Assembly (NCBI RefSeq): GCF_901875305.1
Contig: NZ_CABFLY010000007.1
Coordinates: forward strand, 60,102-124,101
DNA length: 64,000 bases
Reading direction: 5' to 3'
From: Rothia mucilaginosa
GTDB lineage: Bacteria > Actinomycetota > Actinomycetes > Actinomycetales > Micrococcaceae
Position numbers and translations under genes: made by a program. Below, piece after piece: positions 46,035 through 54,270 of this stretch. The notes beneath the pieces are model-generated. The model did no database searches. It was not told the DNA's origin and saw only the letters and a program-made list of their open reading frames with translations. The stretch's first letter is position 1. Every line of letters starts with the position of its first letter.

Positions 46035-47021
46035 GTGAATCCTATCGACATGATTCTTTGGCCGTTTAAATGGATCGTCTCCGTGGTCCTATGGCTGTTC
46101 CATACGCTGTTCACCGCGGTGGGTATGGACCCCGCCTCCGGCCTGACCTGGGTTCTGTGCATCATCTTCCTGACTCTGGTGATGCGTACCCTGACCATCC
46201 CGCTGTTCGTCAAGCAGATTAAGGCTATGCGCGGTATGACCGCGATGCAGGGCGATATGGCGAAGCTGCAGGAGAAGTACAAGGGTAAGAAGGACCAGCT
46301 CTCCCGCCAGGCGATGGCTCAGGAGCAGATGGAAATGTACCGTAAGCACGGTACGAACCCCTTCGCATCCTGCCTGCCGATTCTGGCTCAGATGCCGATC
46401 TTCTTCGGTCTGTACCAGGTGCTGATGGGCGTTCCCACCGCGGCGCAGAGCAACCAGGGCGTGCTCATGCTGCCGGCTGAACTGGTGCACCAGTTCAACG
46501 ACTCCCAGATTTTTGGTGCTCAGCTGTTTGCGACCATGATGCACCCGGGTGCCGGTGACGCCACCGCGACGGTGGTTCAGGCTGCCATCATGATTGTGAT
46601 GATGAGTGCCACCCAGTTCTACATTCAGAAGCAGCTGAGCGTGAAGAACATGTCTGAGGCTGCTCTGAACTCCCCGATGTTCCGTCAGCAGCAGATGATT
46701 ATGTACATCTTCCCGATCATCTTCGCTGTTTCCGGTATTAACTTCCCCCTCGGTGTGATGTACTACTGGACCGTCTCGAACCTCTGGTCGCTGGGTCAGC
46801 AGTGGTGGGTTATCCGCAATAACCCGACCCCCGGTTCTCAGGCGGAGCGTGAGCTGAACGCTCGCCGTGCAGCGAAGGGCCTGCCTCCGGTGGGTAAGAC
46901 CCGCGAGCAGCACGAGAAGGACCTGCAGGAGGCTCGCGAGCGTGCCGCAGCCGGTCAGCGCCAGCAGCCGGTAAGTAAGAAGCGTCAGAAGCAGCAGCGC
47001 AATAAGCAAAACGGAAAGTAG
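46035..47021 (+). CDS. yidC: membrane insertase YidC/Oxa1
   Basis: A 328-residue insertase with five hydrophobic helices, the cytoplasmic hairpin after helix 1 (QAMAQEQMEMYRKHG) and a long basic C-terminal tail that binds the ribosome. It lacks the large periplasmic domain, as usual for Gram-positives. AAGGAG upstream of GTG at 46035. Confidence 0.95.
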   Translation: MNPIDMILWPFKWIVSVVLWLFHTLFTAVGMDPASGLTWVLCIIFLTLVMRTLTIPLFVKQIKAMRGMTAMQGDMAKLQEKYKGKKDQLSRQAMAQEQMEMYRKHGTNPFASCLPILAQMPIFFGLYQVLMGVPTAAQSNQGVLMLPAELVHQFNDSQIFGAQLFATMMHPGAGDATATVVQAAIMIVMMSATQFYIQKQLSVKNMSEAALNSPMFRQQQMIMYIFPIIFAVSGINFPLGVMYYWTVSNLWSLGQQWWVIRNNPTPGSQAERELNARRAAKGLPPVGKTREQHEKDLQEARERAAAGQRQQPVSKKRQKQQRNKQNGK

Positions 47022-47129
47022 TAGGCTTTCCTCCCATTCGGGCCGGGCTCACGCCGCGTAAGGCGCGGGCCCGGCGCCGTGTATGAGATACTTTGTACCC
47101 CTAAAACCCGCAAACACCCGAGGATTATC

Positions 47130-47690
47130 GTGACTGAAGCTATGGAATATGAGGAGCAGCTCGGCGACGAGCAGTTCGTGGACGAAGCCGCCGAAGGCTA
47201 CGAGGAGATCGACGATATCGAGGAAGAAGGCGATATTGCCGCCGATTACCTCGAGGAGCTCCTGGACATTGCCGACCTGGATGGCGACATTGACATTGAG
47301 GTGCGTAATAACCGCATCTATCTTTCGGTCGTCAACGACGACGATGACAACGAAGAGCTGCGTCACCTGGTGGGTCGCCACGGCGAGGTGCTGGATGCCC
47401 TGCAGGAGTTGGTGCGCCTGTCCGTTCTGGCTGGCAACGGCACCCGTTCGCGTCTGATTCTGGACATTGCAGGTTACCGTGCTGAGCGTCGCGAGTACCT
47501 GGAGAAGATTGCCGCCGAGGCTATCGAGAAGGTGCGAGCCACCGGCCGCGACGAGCACATGAAGCCGCTGAGCCCCTACGAGCGCAAAGTGGTGCACGAC
47601 GTGGTAGCCGCCGCCGGCTTGTACAGCGAGTCGGAGGGTGAGGGTCCGCGTCGCCACGTCGTGATTTCTCTCCCCGAGGTAGGAGTCTAA
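47130..47690 (+). CDS. jag: Jag/KhpB-type KH-R3H RNA-binding protein
   Basis: A 186-residue protein: an acidic N-terminus, a KH-like domain (about 50-115) and an R3H domain near the C-terminus with the R-x3-H-type PLSPYERKVVHDVV. GTG at 47130 preceded by CGAGGA is preferred over ATG at 47079. It lies between yidC and rsmG as in most Gram-positives. Confidence 0.92.
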   Translation: MTEAMEYEEQLGDEQFVDEAAEGYEEIDDIEEEGDIAADYLEELLDIADLDGDIDIEVRNNRIYLSVVNDDDDNEELRHLVGRHGEVLDALQELVRLSVLAGNGTRSRLILDIAGYRAERREYLEKIAAEAIEKVRATGRDEHMKPLSPYERKVVHDVVAAAGLYSESEGEGPRRHVVISLPEVGV

Positions 47691-47691
47691 G

Positions 47692-48333
47692 GTGGAGGAA
47701 ACGAAGGTAACTCTGAACGAGAACGAACGCGCCGCCGCCGAGGCCGTGTTTGGTGAGCGCTTGCCTCTGGCGGAGCGCTACGTACAGCACCTGGCGACGA
47801 CCGGCATCGAGCGTGGCCTGATCGGTCCTCGCGAGGTGCCGCGCCTGTGGGCCCGCCACGTGCTCAACTGTGCCGTGGTGCAGGAGTATATTGCTCCGAA
47901 TACCTCTGTGGCCGATGTTGGCTCGGGTGCGGGCTTGCCGGGCCTTTGCCTGGCCATAGCCCGCCCGGATTTGAAGCTGACCCTGATTGAACCGCTGGAG
48001 CGTCGCGTTATCTGGCTCAACGAGGTGATTGAGGATCTGGGGCTGGAGAACGTGACCGTGATGCGCTCGCGTGCCGAGCAGGCCGTGGGGGCCGTGGATG
48101 CGGATGTTGTCACCGCCCGCGCCGTGTCCGCTCTGGTGGGCTTGCTGGATATTACCCTGCCGATTCTGCGCGGCACCGGCGAGCTGTTGGCCCTGAAGGG
48201 GCGCAGTGCCGCTGAGGAGATTACCAAGGCGAAGAAGAAACTGAACCGCTACGGCGCCCGCGAGACTGAGATTCTGACGGCGGGTGCAGATCTGTTGGAG
48301 GAGCCGACCACGGTGGTGCGCGTACGCCTCTAG
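47692..48333 (+). CDS. rsmG: 16S rRNA m7G527 methyltransferase RsmG
   Basis: A 213-residue class I methyltransferase with motif I VADVGSGAGLPGL and the following LIEPLERR. It methylates guanine 527 of 16S rRNA; loss gives low-level streptomycin resistance in other bacteria. GTG at 47692 starts one base after the jag stop. Confidence 0.95.
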   Translation: MEETKVTLNENERAAAEAVFGERLPLAERYVQHLATTGIERGLIGPREVPRLWARHVLNCAVVQEYIAPNTSVADVGSGAGLPGLCLAIARPDLKLTLIEPLERRVIWLNEVIEDLGLENVTVMRSRAEQAVGAVDADVVTARAVSALVGLLDITLPILRGTGELLALKGRSAAEEITKAKKKLNRYGARETEILTAGADLLEEPTTVVRVRL

Positions 48334-48643
48334 TACTGCAGGGTTGGGGTATTGCAGAAACGTAAATATAAATACCCCGTGAAGGATTGCGGACGCTTAT
48401 CGAAAGGTGGCGTTGCGCCAGGGGAGTGGAAACACTCGCTCGGTGCGGCGCCACCTTTCTACGTCTGACGCACCTGTATCCGGCGCATGTATCCAGAATG
48501 ACTCCTCACGTGGAGTATTGCCGCCGCGACGGGTACCCTTGAAGGAGGGGTTGAACTTCAGGCTGAGGTCGGCAATGATTGGATGGCGACAGGCGATCTG
48601 CCGCACCCTGTGTAGCCCTCAGGAGCGTGCTTGTGCACTGCGG

Positions 48644-48659
48644 TGTTTCACATGAAACA
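48644..48659. other. parS: parS-like site 2, one mismatch
   Basis: TGTTTCACATGAAACA, a single change from the consensus. It lies 38 bp before the perfect site 3 and may give weaker ParB binding. Confidence 0.7.
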
Positions 48660-48681
48660 TCACGCGTAGCCAAGACTGCAA

Positions 48682-48697
48682 TGTTTCACGTGAAACA
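48682..48697. other. parS: parS site 3 (upstream of parA)
   Basis: Perfect TGTTTCACGTGAAACA extended to a 20-bp palindrome by flanking AA/TT. Confidence 0.95.
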
Positions 48698-48826
48698 TTG
48701 GCGCCTGGCACACGTGGGGGTTCATGTTAGCTCCTACGGTGGGTACTGATGTAGACCATACCTACCTGAGGCACCCCTCCCAGAAACATCAATGCGAATT
48801 ACGACTCGGATTACGGAAGGCACCCG

Positions 48827-49669
48827 ATGACTCATCACGCCCAGAAAGCGGCCGCAGATCTACTCCCCAAGCCTGTGCATACGCGTGTCTTTACCGTGTC
48901 GAATCAGAAGGGTGGCGTTGGAAAGACCAGCACCGCCGTCAACCTTGCCGCCGCGCTCGCAGAAGCCGGCCTGAACGTCCTCGTCATCGATAATGACCCG
49001 CAGGGCAACGCATCGACTGCCCTGGGTATCGAGCACGGCGTGGATGTGCCCAGCGTCTACAATGTGCTCATTGAAGACAAGCCTCTCGCTGAAATTGTTC
49101 AGGAATGCCCCGATATGCCCGGTCTATTCTGTGCGCCCGCCAATATCGACCTTGCGGGCGCTGAGATCGAGCTGGTCTCTCTCGTGGCGCGAGAGACTCG
49201 CCTCAAGAACGCGCTGGTGGACTACACGGAGTGGCGCGAGAAGCAGGGGATGCCTCGCCTCGACTACGTATTCATCGACTGCCCGCCGAGCCTCGGCCTA
49301 CTTACCGTGAATGCCTTCGTGGCCGCCGAGGAAATCCTAATTCCGATTCAGTGTGAGTACTACGCCCTCGAGGGCCTGAGCCAGCTACTCAAGAATATTC
49401 AGATGATTCAGAAGCACCTAAACTCGAAGCTTCGCATTAGCACGATTCTGCTCACCATGTACGATGCCCGTACCAACCTGGCGTTCCAGGTGGCGGAGGA
49501 GGTGCGCGAACACTTCCCGCAGGAAACCCTGGGTGTGAAGATTCCTCGCTCTGTGCGCATCTCCGAGGCGCCCAGCTACCAGCAGACCGTTATTACCTAT
49601 GATTCCTCCTCGACCGGTGCTCGTGCCTATCGAGAGGCTGCTCAGGAGCTTTCGAGTCGCTTGGCCTAA
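48827..49669 (+). CDS. parA: chromosome partitioning ATPase ParA
   Basis: A 280-residue ParA/Soj ATPase with deviant Walker A KGGVGKT (28-34), NDPQGNASTA and the Walker B DYVFIDCPPSLG. It drives ParB-parS complexes apart. GGAAGG precedes the ATG. Separated from parB by a terminator and about 260 bp. Confidence 0.95.
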   Translation: MTHHAQKAAADLLPKPVHTRVFTVSNQKGGVGKTSTAVNLAAALAEAGLNVLVIDNDPQGNASTALGIEHGVDVPSVYNVLIEDKPLAEIVQECPDMPGLFCAPANIDLAGAEIELVSLVARETRLKNALVDYTEWREKQGMPRLDYVFIDCPPSLGLLTVNAFVAAEEILIPIQCEYYALEGLSQLLKNIQMIQKHLNSKLRISTILLTMYDARTNLAFQVAEEVREHFPQETLGVKIPRSVRISEAPSYQQTVITYDSSSTGARAYREAAQELSSRLA

Positions 49670-49712
49670 TCTGTATTTTGAATACGGGACGTGATGTCGC
49701 TATCCGTATTTT

Positions 49713-49759
49713 AAACATCCCCTCCACACTGTTTATGAGGTGTGTGGAGGGGATGTTTC
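49713..49759 (+). terminator. terminator between parA and parB
   Basis: AAACATCCCCTCCACAC with its exact complement, 17-bp arms, followed by TTCTATT. It implies that parB has its own promoter in the AT-rich tract 49760-49930. Confidence 0.85.
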
Positions 49760-49931
49760 TATTGATAAAAAGCTAAAATTCTTTAGAAAACACCCTGTAA
49801 TGGTTTTATCTTTGATATATTTTAAAATTTTTGGATGCTCCTTAAACCTCTCCCTGAATGTCGCGTGATTCGTCTACACTAGATAAAGAAGTAAAATGAG
49901 CGGACTCATCCGGGAGTCCAAAGGAGTGACG

Positions 49932-51200
49932 ATGGCTGAGAAGCGACGTGGTTTGGGCCGTGGTCTGGGGGCCCTGATTCCCCAGAGCACGAAGAATTCT
50001 GGAAGCGCCGAGAAGAAGGCGGCCAAGCAAGAGGTAGCGCCCGAGGTCACCCCGCAGTCGAAGGTGGTTGCTCCCGCTCCCGTAGGTGAGCCTGTGAGTG
50101 ACGGCCTGTTTGAGATGGCTCATGAGGTTAAGCCTGAGAAGCCTCGTCGAGCTCCTAAGTCGGAGGCCCCTAAGGAGCCTGTAAAGCCCGCTCAATCTGA
50201 ACCTCGCCACACCGATTCTGTGCAGGATGTTTCACGTGAAACATCGAAGAAAAAGTCTCGCGTCGATATGGGTGCAGCCCTGCGCAACACGACCCTGACC
50301 CGCCGCCCGGTGGATTTCTTCTTTGGCGAAGATGTCCCTGTGCCCGGTGCAGATGAGCAGGAGGAGTCTAACCTGGTGCCGGTGCCCGGCGCTCAGTTTG
50401 CTGAGCTCAATGTGCGCGATATTCACCCCAACCGCAAGCAACCGCGAACCGATTTCGATGAGCAGGATATGGAGGAGCTCATCCACTCGGTGCGCGAGAT
50501 TGGTGTCTTGCAGCCCATCGTGGTGCGTCCCTCTCGCGAACATGGGGCAGAGAAGTACGAGCTGGTCATGGGCGAGCGCCGTTGGCGCGCTACCCAAGCG
50601 GCTGGCCTCTCGACGATTCCCGCGATTATTCGCGAGACCGATGACGAAGACCTACTGCGTGACGCCCTACTGGAAAACCTGCACCGTAGCCAGCTAAACC
50701 CCATCGAAGAGGCGGCGGCCTACCAGCAGCTGATGGAGGAATTCGACACCACCCAGGAGCAGCTCGCCAAGCGCATTGGTCGTTCCCGTCCCCAGATTTC
50801 GAATACGATTCGCCTGCTGAAGTTGCCAGCCCTCGTGCAGCGTCGCGTTGCCGCAGGGATTCTCTCAGCCGGCCATGCCCGTGCGCTCCTGGTCCTGAGT
50901 GACCAGGGGCAGATCGAGACCGTTGCTCAGAAGGTCGTGAATGAGGGACTGTCGGTGCGTGCCACCGAGGAGCTCGTGGCTGCCACCTCCGGCGCGGAGG
51001 AGCCTAAAGTGCGCAAGGCTCCCCGGCCGCAGAAGCATCGCGAGCGCCTGGACTACATTGCGGAGGCTTTCGCCGATAAGCTCGATACTTCCGTGAAGAT
51101 TTCTCTGGGAGCCCGCAAGGGCAAGATGACGATTGAGTTTGCCAACGTGGAGGACTTGAACCGTATTATCCGTGTTTTGGACTCTGATTTCTCAGGGTAA
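49932..51200 (+). CDS. parB: chromosome partitioning protein ParB
   Basis: A 422-residue ParB beginning MAEKRRGLGRGLGALIP (the ParA-interacting end). It has a CTPase fold with GERRWRA and ENLHRSQLNPIEEA, a helix-turn-helix (KRIGRSRPQISNTIRLLKLP) and a C-terminal dimer domain. A perfect parS (50228-50243) lies within its own gene. The start ATG at 49932 has AAAGGAG; a frame extension to 49896 is unlikely. Residues 16-150 are a long low-complexity linker. Confidence 0.95.
   Translation: MAEKRRGLGRGLGALIPQSTKNSGSAEKKAAKQEVAPEVTPQSKVVAPAPVGEPVSDGLFEMAHEVKPEKPRRAPKSEAPKEPVKPAQSEPRHTDSVQDVSRETSKKKSRVDMGAALRNTTLTRRPVDFFFGEDVPVPGADEQEESNLVPVPGAQFAELNVRDIHPNRKQPRTDFDEQDMEELIHSVREIGVLQPIVVRPSREHGAEKYELVMGERRWRATQAAGLSTIPAIIRETDDEDLLRDALLENLHRSQLNPIEEAAAYQQLMEEFDTTQEQLAKRIGRSRPQISNTIRLLKLPALVQRRVAAGILSAGHARALLVLSDQGQIETVAQKVVNEGLSVRATEELVAATSGAEEPKVRKAPRPQKHRERLDYIAEAFADKLDTSVKISLGARKGKMTIEFANVEDLNRIIRVLDSDFSG
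50228..50243. other. parS: parS site 4 (inside parB)
   Basis: Perfect TGTTTCACGTGAAACA within parB, translated V-S-R-E-T as at site 1. Confidence 0.95.
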
Positions 51201-51247
51201 TACCCATTGGAAAAGTACTTATAACAACTGAAATCAGTTGAATATGC

Positions 51248-51295
51248 AGAAATCCCCCGGTAATGTTTCACGTGAAACATTACCGGGGGATTTCT
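51248..51295. repeat. 48-bp perfect palindrome with parS core
   Basis: 24-bp arms with no spacer. The centre (51264-51279) is a perfect parS. The arms also contain AAATCCCCCGG and its complement, so the transcribed form is a strong hairpin that suits a bidirectional terminator for convergent parB and trxA. Confidence 0.9.
51264..51279. other. parS: parS site 5 (centre of palindrome)
   Basis: Perfect TGTTTCACGTGAAACA at the exact centre of the 48-bp palindrome between parB and trxA. Confidence 0.95.
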
Positions 51296-51309
51296 CTAGC
51301 CTCTTGAGA

Positions 51310-51636
51310 TTAACCCAGGTGCTCGGAGAACTCAGCAAGGAGGGCGGACTTCGTCTTGGCGCCCACGGTCTTCTTAACGACCTCGCCGCCCTTGAAGAGA
51401 TAGATGGCCGGGATGGAGGTGATGCCGTACTTCATAGCGGTGTCACCGCTGGCCTCAACATCCACCTTGACTACGTCGACGCGGCCGGCATACTCGTCGG
51501 CAATCTCGTCAATGATGGGACCCACCATGCGGCAGGGGCCGCACCATTCGGCCCAGAAATCAACGATAACCGGCTTGTCGTTGCCGAGTACCAGCTCGTC
51601 AAAAGTTGCATCGGTTGCCTGCTGTGCGTTGCTCAC
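51310..51636 (-). CDS. trxA: thioredoxin
   Basis: A 108-residue thioredoxin with the active site WCGPC (31-35), Cys32 and Cys35, and the cis-Pro in ITSIPAIYLF. It is reduced by the thioredoxin reductase encoded upstream. Confidence 0.95.
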   Translation of the reverse strand: MSNAQQATDATFDELVLGNDKPVIVDFWAEWCGPCRMVGPIIDEIADEYAGRVDVVKVDVEASGDTAMKYGITSIPAIYLFKGGEVVKKTVGAKTKSALLAEFSEHLG

Positions 51637-51680
51637 AGGACTCTCCTTTCGTGTGGGGGAGAGGAACTCTCCGTCAGTTC

Positions 51681-52715
51681 TTAGAGGTTTTCGAGGTAGT
51701 GCTGGGCGTCCAGGGCCGCGACGGCACCAGAGCCCGCAGCGATAATAGCCTGGCGGTAGGTCGGGTCAATGACGTCGCCCGCGGCAAACACGCCGGGAAC
51801 GGAAGTCTTCGAAGAACGACCCTGAACCGCAATCGTGTGGTTCTCGGTAATCTCCAACTGATCACGAACGAGCTCCACGCGAGGGTCAGAACCGATAGCA
51901 ATGAACAGACCCTGGACCTCCAAGCGGCTCTCCGAGCCATCCTTGGTGTTGGTGAGGGTTACCGCCTCCAGGTTGCTCTCGCCGTGCACAGCGGTCACGG
52001 CAGAGTCCCAGACAACCTCAATCTTCGGGTTCTTGAAGACTCGCTCCTGCATAATCTCGGAGGCACGGAAAGCGTCGCGGCGGTGCACCAGGTACACCTT
52101 GGATGCGAAGGTGGTCAGGAAGAGAGCCTCCTCCAGCGCGGAGTCACCGCCGCCGACCACAGCAATTTCCTTGTCCTTGAAGAAGAAGCCATCGCAGGTG
52201 GCGCACCAGGAAACGCCATAACCGGAGAGACGATCCTCGCCCTCGATGTTGAGCTTACGCACCTGAGAACCGGTGGTCATGATGACGGTCTTGGCCAGGT
52301 GTACCGCACCGTCTGCGGTGTACACCTTCTTCACGTCGCCGGTCAGTTCGACCTTGTCGACGTCCTGGTAGCGAATGTCGGTGCCGAAACGCTCAGCCTG
52401 CTGGCCAATGTTGTCCATAAGCTCGGGGCCCTGAATACCCTGGATGAATCCGGGGAAGTTTTCCACCTCGGTGGTGTTCATGAGGGAGCCGCCGGGGGCG
52501 AGCGAGCTGGCGAAGAGGACCGGCTTCAAGCTGGCACGTGCAGCGTAGATTGCGGCGGTGTAGCCGGCGGGGCCGGAACCCACGATGATGACGTCGTGGA
52601 TCGTCGAGTCGGTTTCTACCTCGGCCTTCGTGGGTGCTTCCTCTGCGGATGCGGAGGCGAGGTTCAGATTGCCCAGAGCGGCGCCTCCGAAGAGGCCTCC
52701 CAGGTTCTCAGTCAT
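51681..52715 (-). CDS. trxB: thioredoxin reductase
   Basis: A 344-residue FAD/NADPH enzyme with GSGPAG (46-51), the redox CATC at 171-174, GGGDSALEEALFL and a C-terminal FAGDVID-type motif. A polar extension of about 38 residues precedes the FAD domain, longer than usual, so an internal start cannot be excluded. Forms an operon with trxA (44-bp gap). Confidence 0.95.
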   Translation of the reverse strand: MTENLGGLFGGAALGNLNLASASAEEAPTKAEVETDSTIHDVIIVGSGPAGYTAAIYAARASLKPVLFASSLAPGGSLMNTTEVENFPGFIQGIQGPELMDNIGQQAERFGTDIRYQDVDKVELTGDVKKVYTADGAVHLAKTVIMTTGSQVRKLNIEGEDRLSGYGVSWCATCDGFFFKDKEIAVVGGGDSALEEALFLTTFASKVYLVHRRDAFRASEIMQERVFKNPKIEVVWDSAVTAVHGESNLEAVTLTNTKDGSESRLEVQGLFIAIGSDPRVELVRDQLEITENHTIAVQGRSSKTSVPGVFAAGDVIDPTYRQAIIAAGSGAVAALDAQHYLENL

Positions 52716-52959
52716 TGCGTATCTCTTCTGTAGAAGGTCTTATCGTATACCCCCGTGTAACGGGGCATTACCCTTGATTATTCCATCTTGGGGGACCCTT
52801 ATCCAGATATCCCTCGTGGTGCGGGCTCGCGAGCGTCTCGAACGCCATAAAGGGACACAAAGGGTAACAAAAGGGCGGGGTCGCAAACCGTACACATCGG
52901 TTCGCGACCCCGCCACAAAAGAGAGGATGAATCATCCGAGGATGAGTCTCTACCGGCTA
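52716..52959. other. trxB upstream region with terminator of the neighbouring gene
   Basis: Contains a large hairpin at 52874-52914 and the trxB promoter region toward 52740. No gene seen. Confidence 0.5.
52874..52914 (-). terminator. terminator after pseudokinase-like gene
   Basis: GGCGGGGTCGC-AAACCG pairs with CGGTT-CGCGACCCCGCC; on the minus strand it is followed by CTTTTGTT. Confidence 0.88.
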
Positions 52960-54147
52960 CTAGTCCACCTTGATTTCGTTGATGCGCAGACCGTAATTCC
53001 AAGCTCCAATCGGCAGGGAGAGGCGGGGCAGCTCGTTGACCACGATGATCACGTAGGCGCCCTTTTCCGCGCTCTGCTTGGAGGTGTCCAGGGTGACGAC
53101 CGCATCCTTGCCTTCGAAGGTGCCCTTGCCGACCTCAACCGCGCCGCTCAGAGATGCGGAGCTGTTGGTGTAGACGGTGAAGGAACCGCCGGTGCCGGTG
53201 TTCTGCTGGATGGTCAGCTTAGAAACGACGGTGGGGGTCTGTAGCTTCACTGCCAGGCCGAAGTCCTTGATGGAACCGGCGTAGTTGGCGGTACCAAAGC
53301 CGTAGCTAATCCAGGCGGTGTTGGCGTTGCCGTCGGTCAGGTTCGGAATCAGGGAATCCATGTCGCTCATGAACGTGGGTTCCGAGGGGGCGAAACGCGC
53401 CACGGATGCGATCTTCGCGGGTGCGTTCGAGGCCTTGGCGGTCGAGGTGGCCGAGGGGGAAGCCTCTGCGCTGGCCGTCTCGCTGGCCGAAGCCTTCGGG
53501 GTGTGCGGCGCAGCTGCCTGGTTGGAGCCCAGGGCACCCAGAGAGGTCAGCACGCCACCTGCAACGATGACCAGCAGCAGGACGGCGGCTAGGGCGACGG
53601 CCCAGGTTCCACGGCTGCCGCCTTCGTCTTCGTCCTCTTCATCCTCGTAGATGCTGGTGGGCTCGGAGTAGGCGGTCACGGTGCCGCTCTCACCGGAGTT
53701 CCAGCTCTTGGAAGCGCTGATGGTTTCCTGGCTGGCGGTGCCGGAGGAGACCTTCTCGTAGGAGTTGGGGGAGCGCTCCGCATCGGAATCGCCGAAGATT
53801 TCGGTGCCCAATGCATCCTCTGCGTTGGAGAGCGCGTGGTTCTCGACGAGGAGGGTGTCGAGCAGGGTATCCGGGCGGATGTGCGAGGTGACCAGGTAGC
53901 GGCTTCCCTCGGGGGTGATGCCCAGGTCGAGAATCTGAATGTTGCCTCGGGAATTGGTGGCGAGCGCACGGGAGTTAGCCTCCAGCAGGGCGCTACGGCT
54001 GGGTGAGGCGACGACGATTGAGACCTTGCGGTTAAGGATCTGGTCGATGCCTTCGAGCACCATATCGGACTCTGCCGTAATGATGATGTGGGCGGTAATT
54101 TCGTAGCGGCCGCCGAGGACCGATCCGACCGGAATCTGTTGCGACAA
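52960..54147 (-). CDS. membrane protein with kinase-like N-terminus and discoidin-like ectodomain
   Basis: A 395-residue protein, starting from TTG at 54147 behind GGGAG (an upstream TTG at 54222 is the alternative). It begins SQQIPVGSVLGGRYEITA, like the Gly-rich loop start of a Ser/Thr kinase, with QILNRKVSIVVA as a beta3-like strand, but the catalytic loop and DFG are missing. A Glu/Asp-rich linker, one helix (about 181-203), a Ser/Ala/Thr-rich stalk and a C-terminal beta-rich domain with DGNANTAWISYGFG follow, typical of F5/8 type C folds. In M. tuberculosis the MurJ protein Rv3910 carries a fused pseudokinase; here the regulatory part is a separate gene upstream of trxB and downstream of murJ. 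Confidence 0.75.
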   Translation of the reverse strand: MSQQIPVGSVLGGRYEITAHIIITAESDMVLEGIDQILNRKVSIVVASPSRSALLEANSRALATNSRGNIQILDLGITPEGSRYLVTSHIRPDTLLDTLLVENHALSNAEDALGTEIFGDSDAERSPNSYEKVSSGTASQETISASKSWNSGESGTVTAYSEPTSIYEDEEDEDEGGSRGTWAVALAAVLLLVIVAGGVLTSLGALGSNQAAAPHTPKASASETASAEASPSATSTAKASNAPAKIASVARFAPSEPTFMSDMDSLIPNLTDGNANTAWISYGFGTANYAGSIKDFGLAVKLQTPTVVSKLTIQQNTGTGGSFTVYTNSSASLSGAVEVGKGTFEGKDAVVTLDTSKQSAEKGAYVIIVVNELPRLSLPIGAWNYGLRINEIKVD

Positions 54148-54270
54148 CGTGTTCTCCCGAGGTGGTTTCAAGGTGCCTGCCGTATGGCGGGCTCTGCTAA
54201 TAGATTCTACCCGGCTTTGCAATAGGCCGTGGTTGAGTGATAGTTCGTGACGTACCGGGCGCCTGCGGGC

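Larger units (their letters stand above)
48334..48826. other. rsmG-parA intergenic region
   Basis: The 493-bp gap has a long hairpin, GAAAGGTGGCG with CGCCACCTTTC (48402-48459), likely the terminator of the rpmH-rsmG transcript, and two parS-like sites. A possible 82-residue ORF in it overlaps the hairpin and parS and looks spurious. The parA promoter is probably between 48700 and 48800. Confidence 0.6.

Noticed and set aside
48407..48655. 82-residue frame in the rsmG-parA gap
   Set aside because: Overlaps the terminator hairpin and the imperfect parS; atypical composition and no ribosome binding site.
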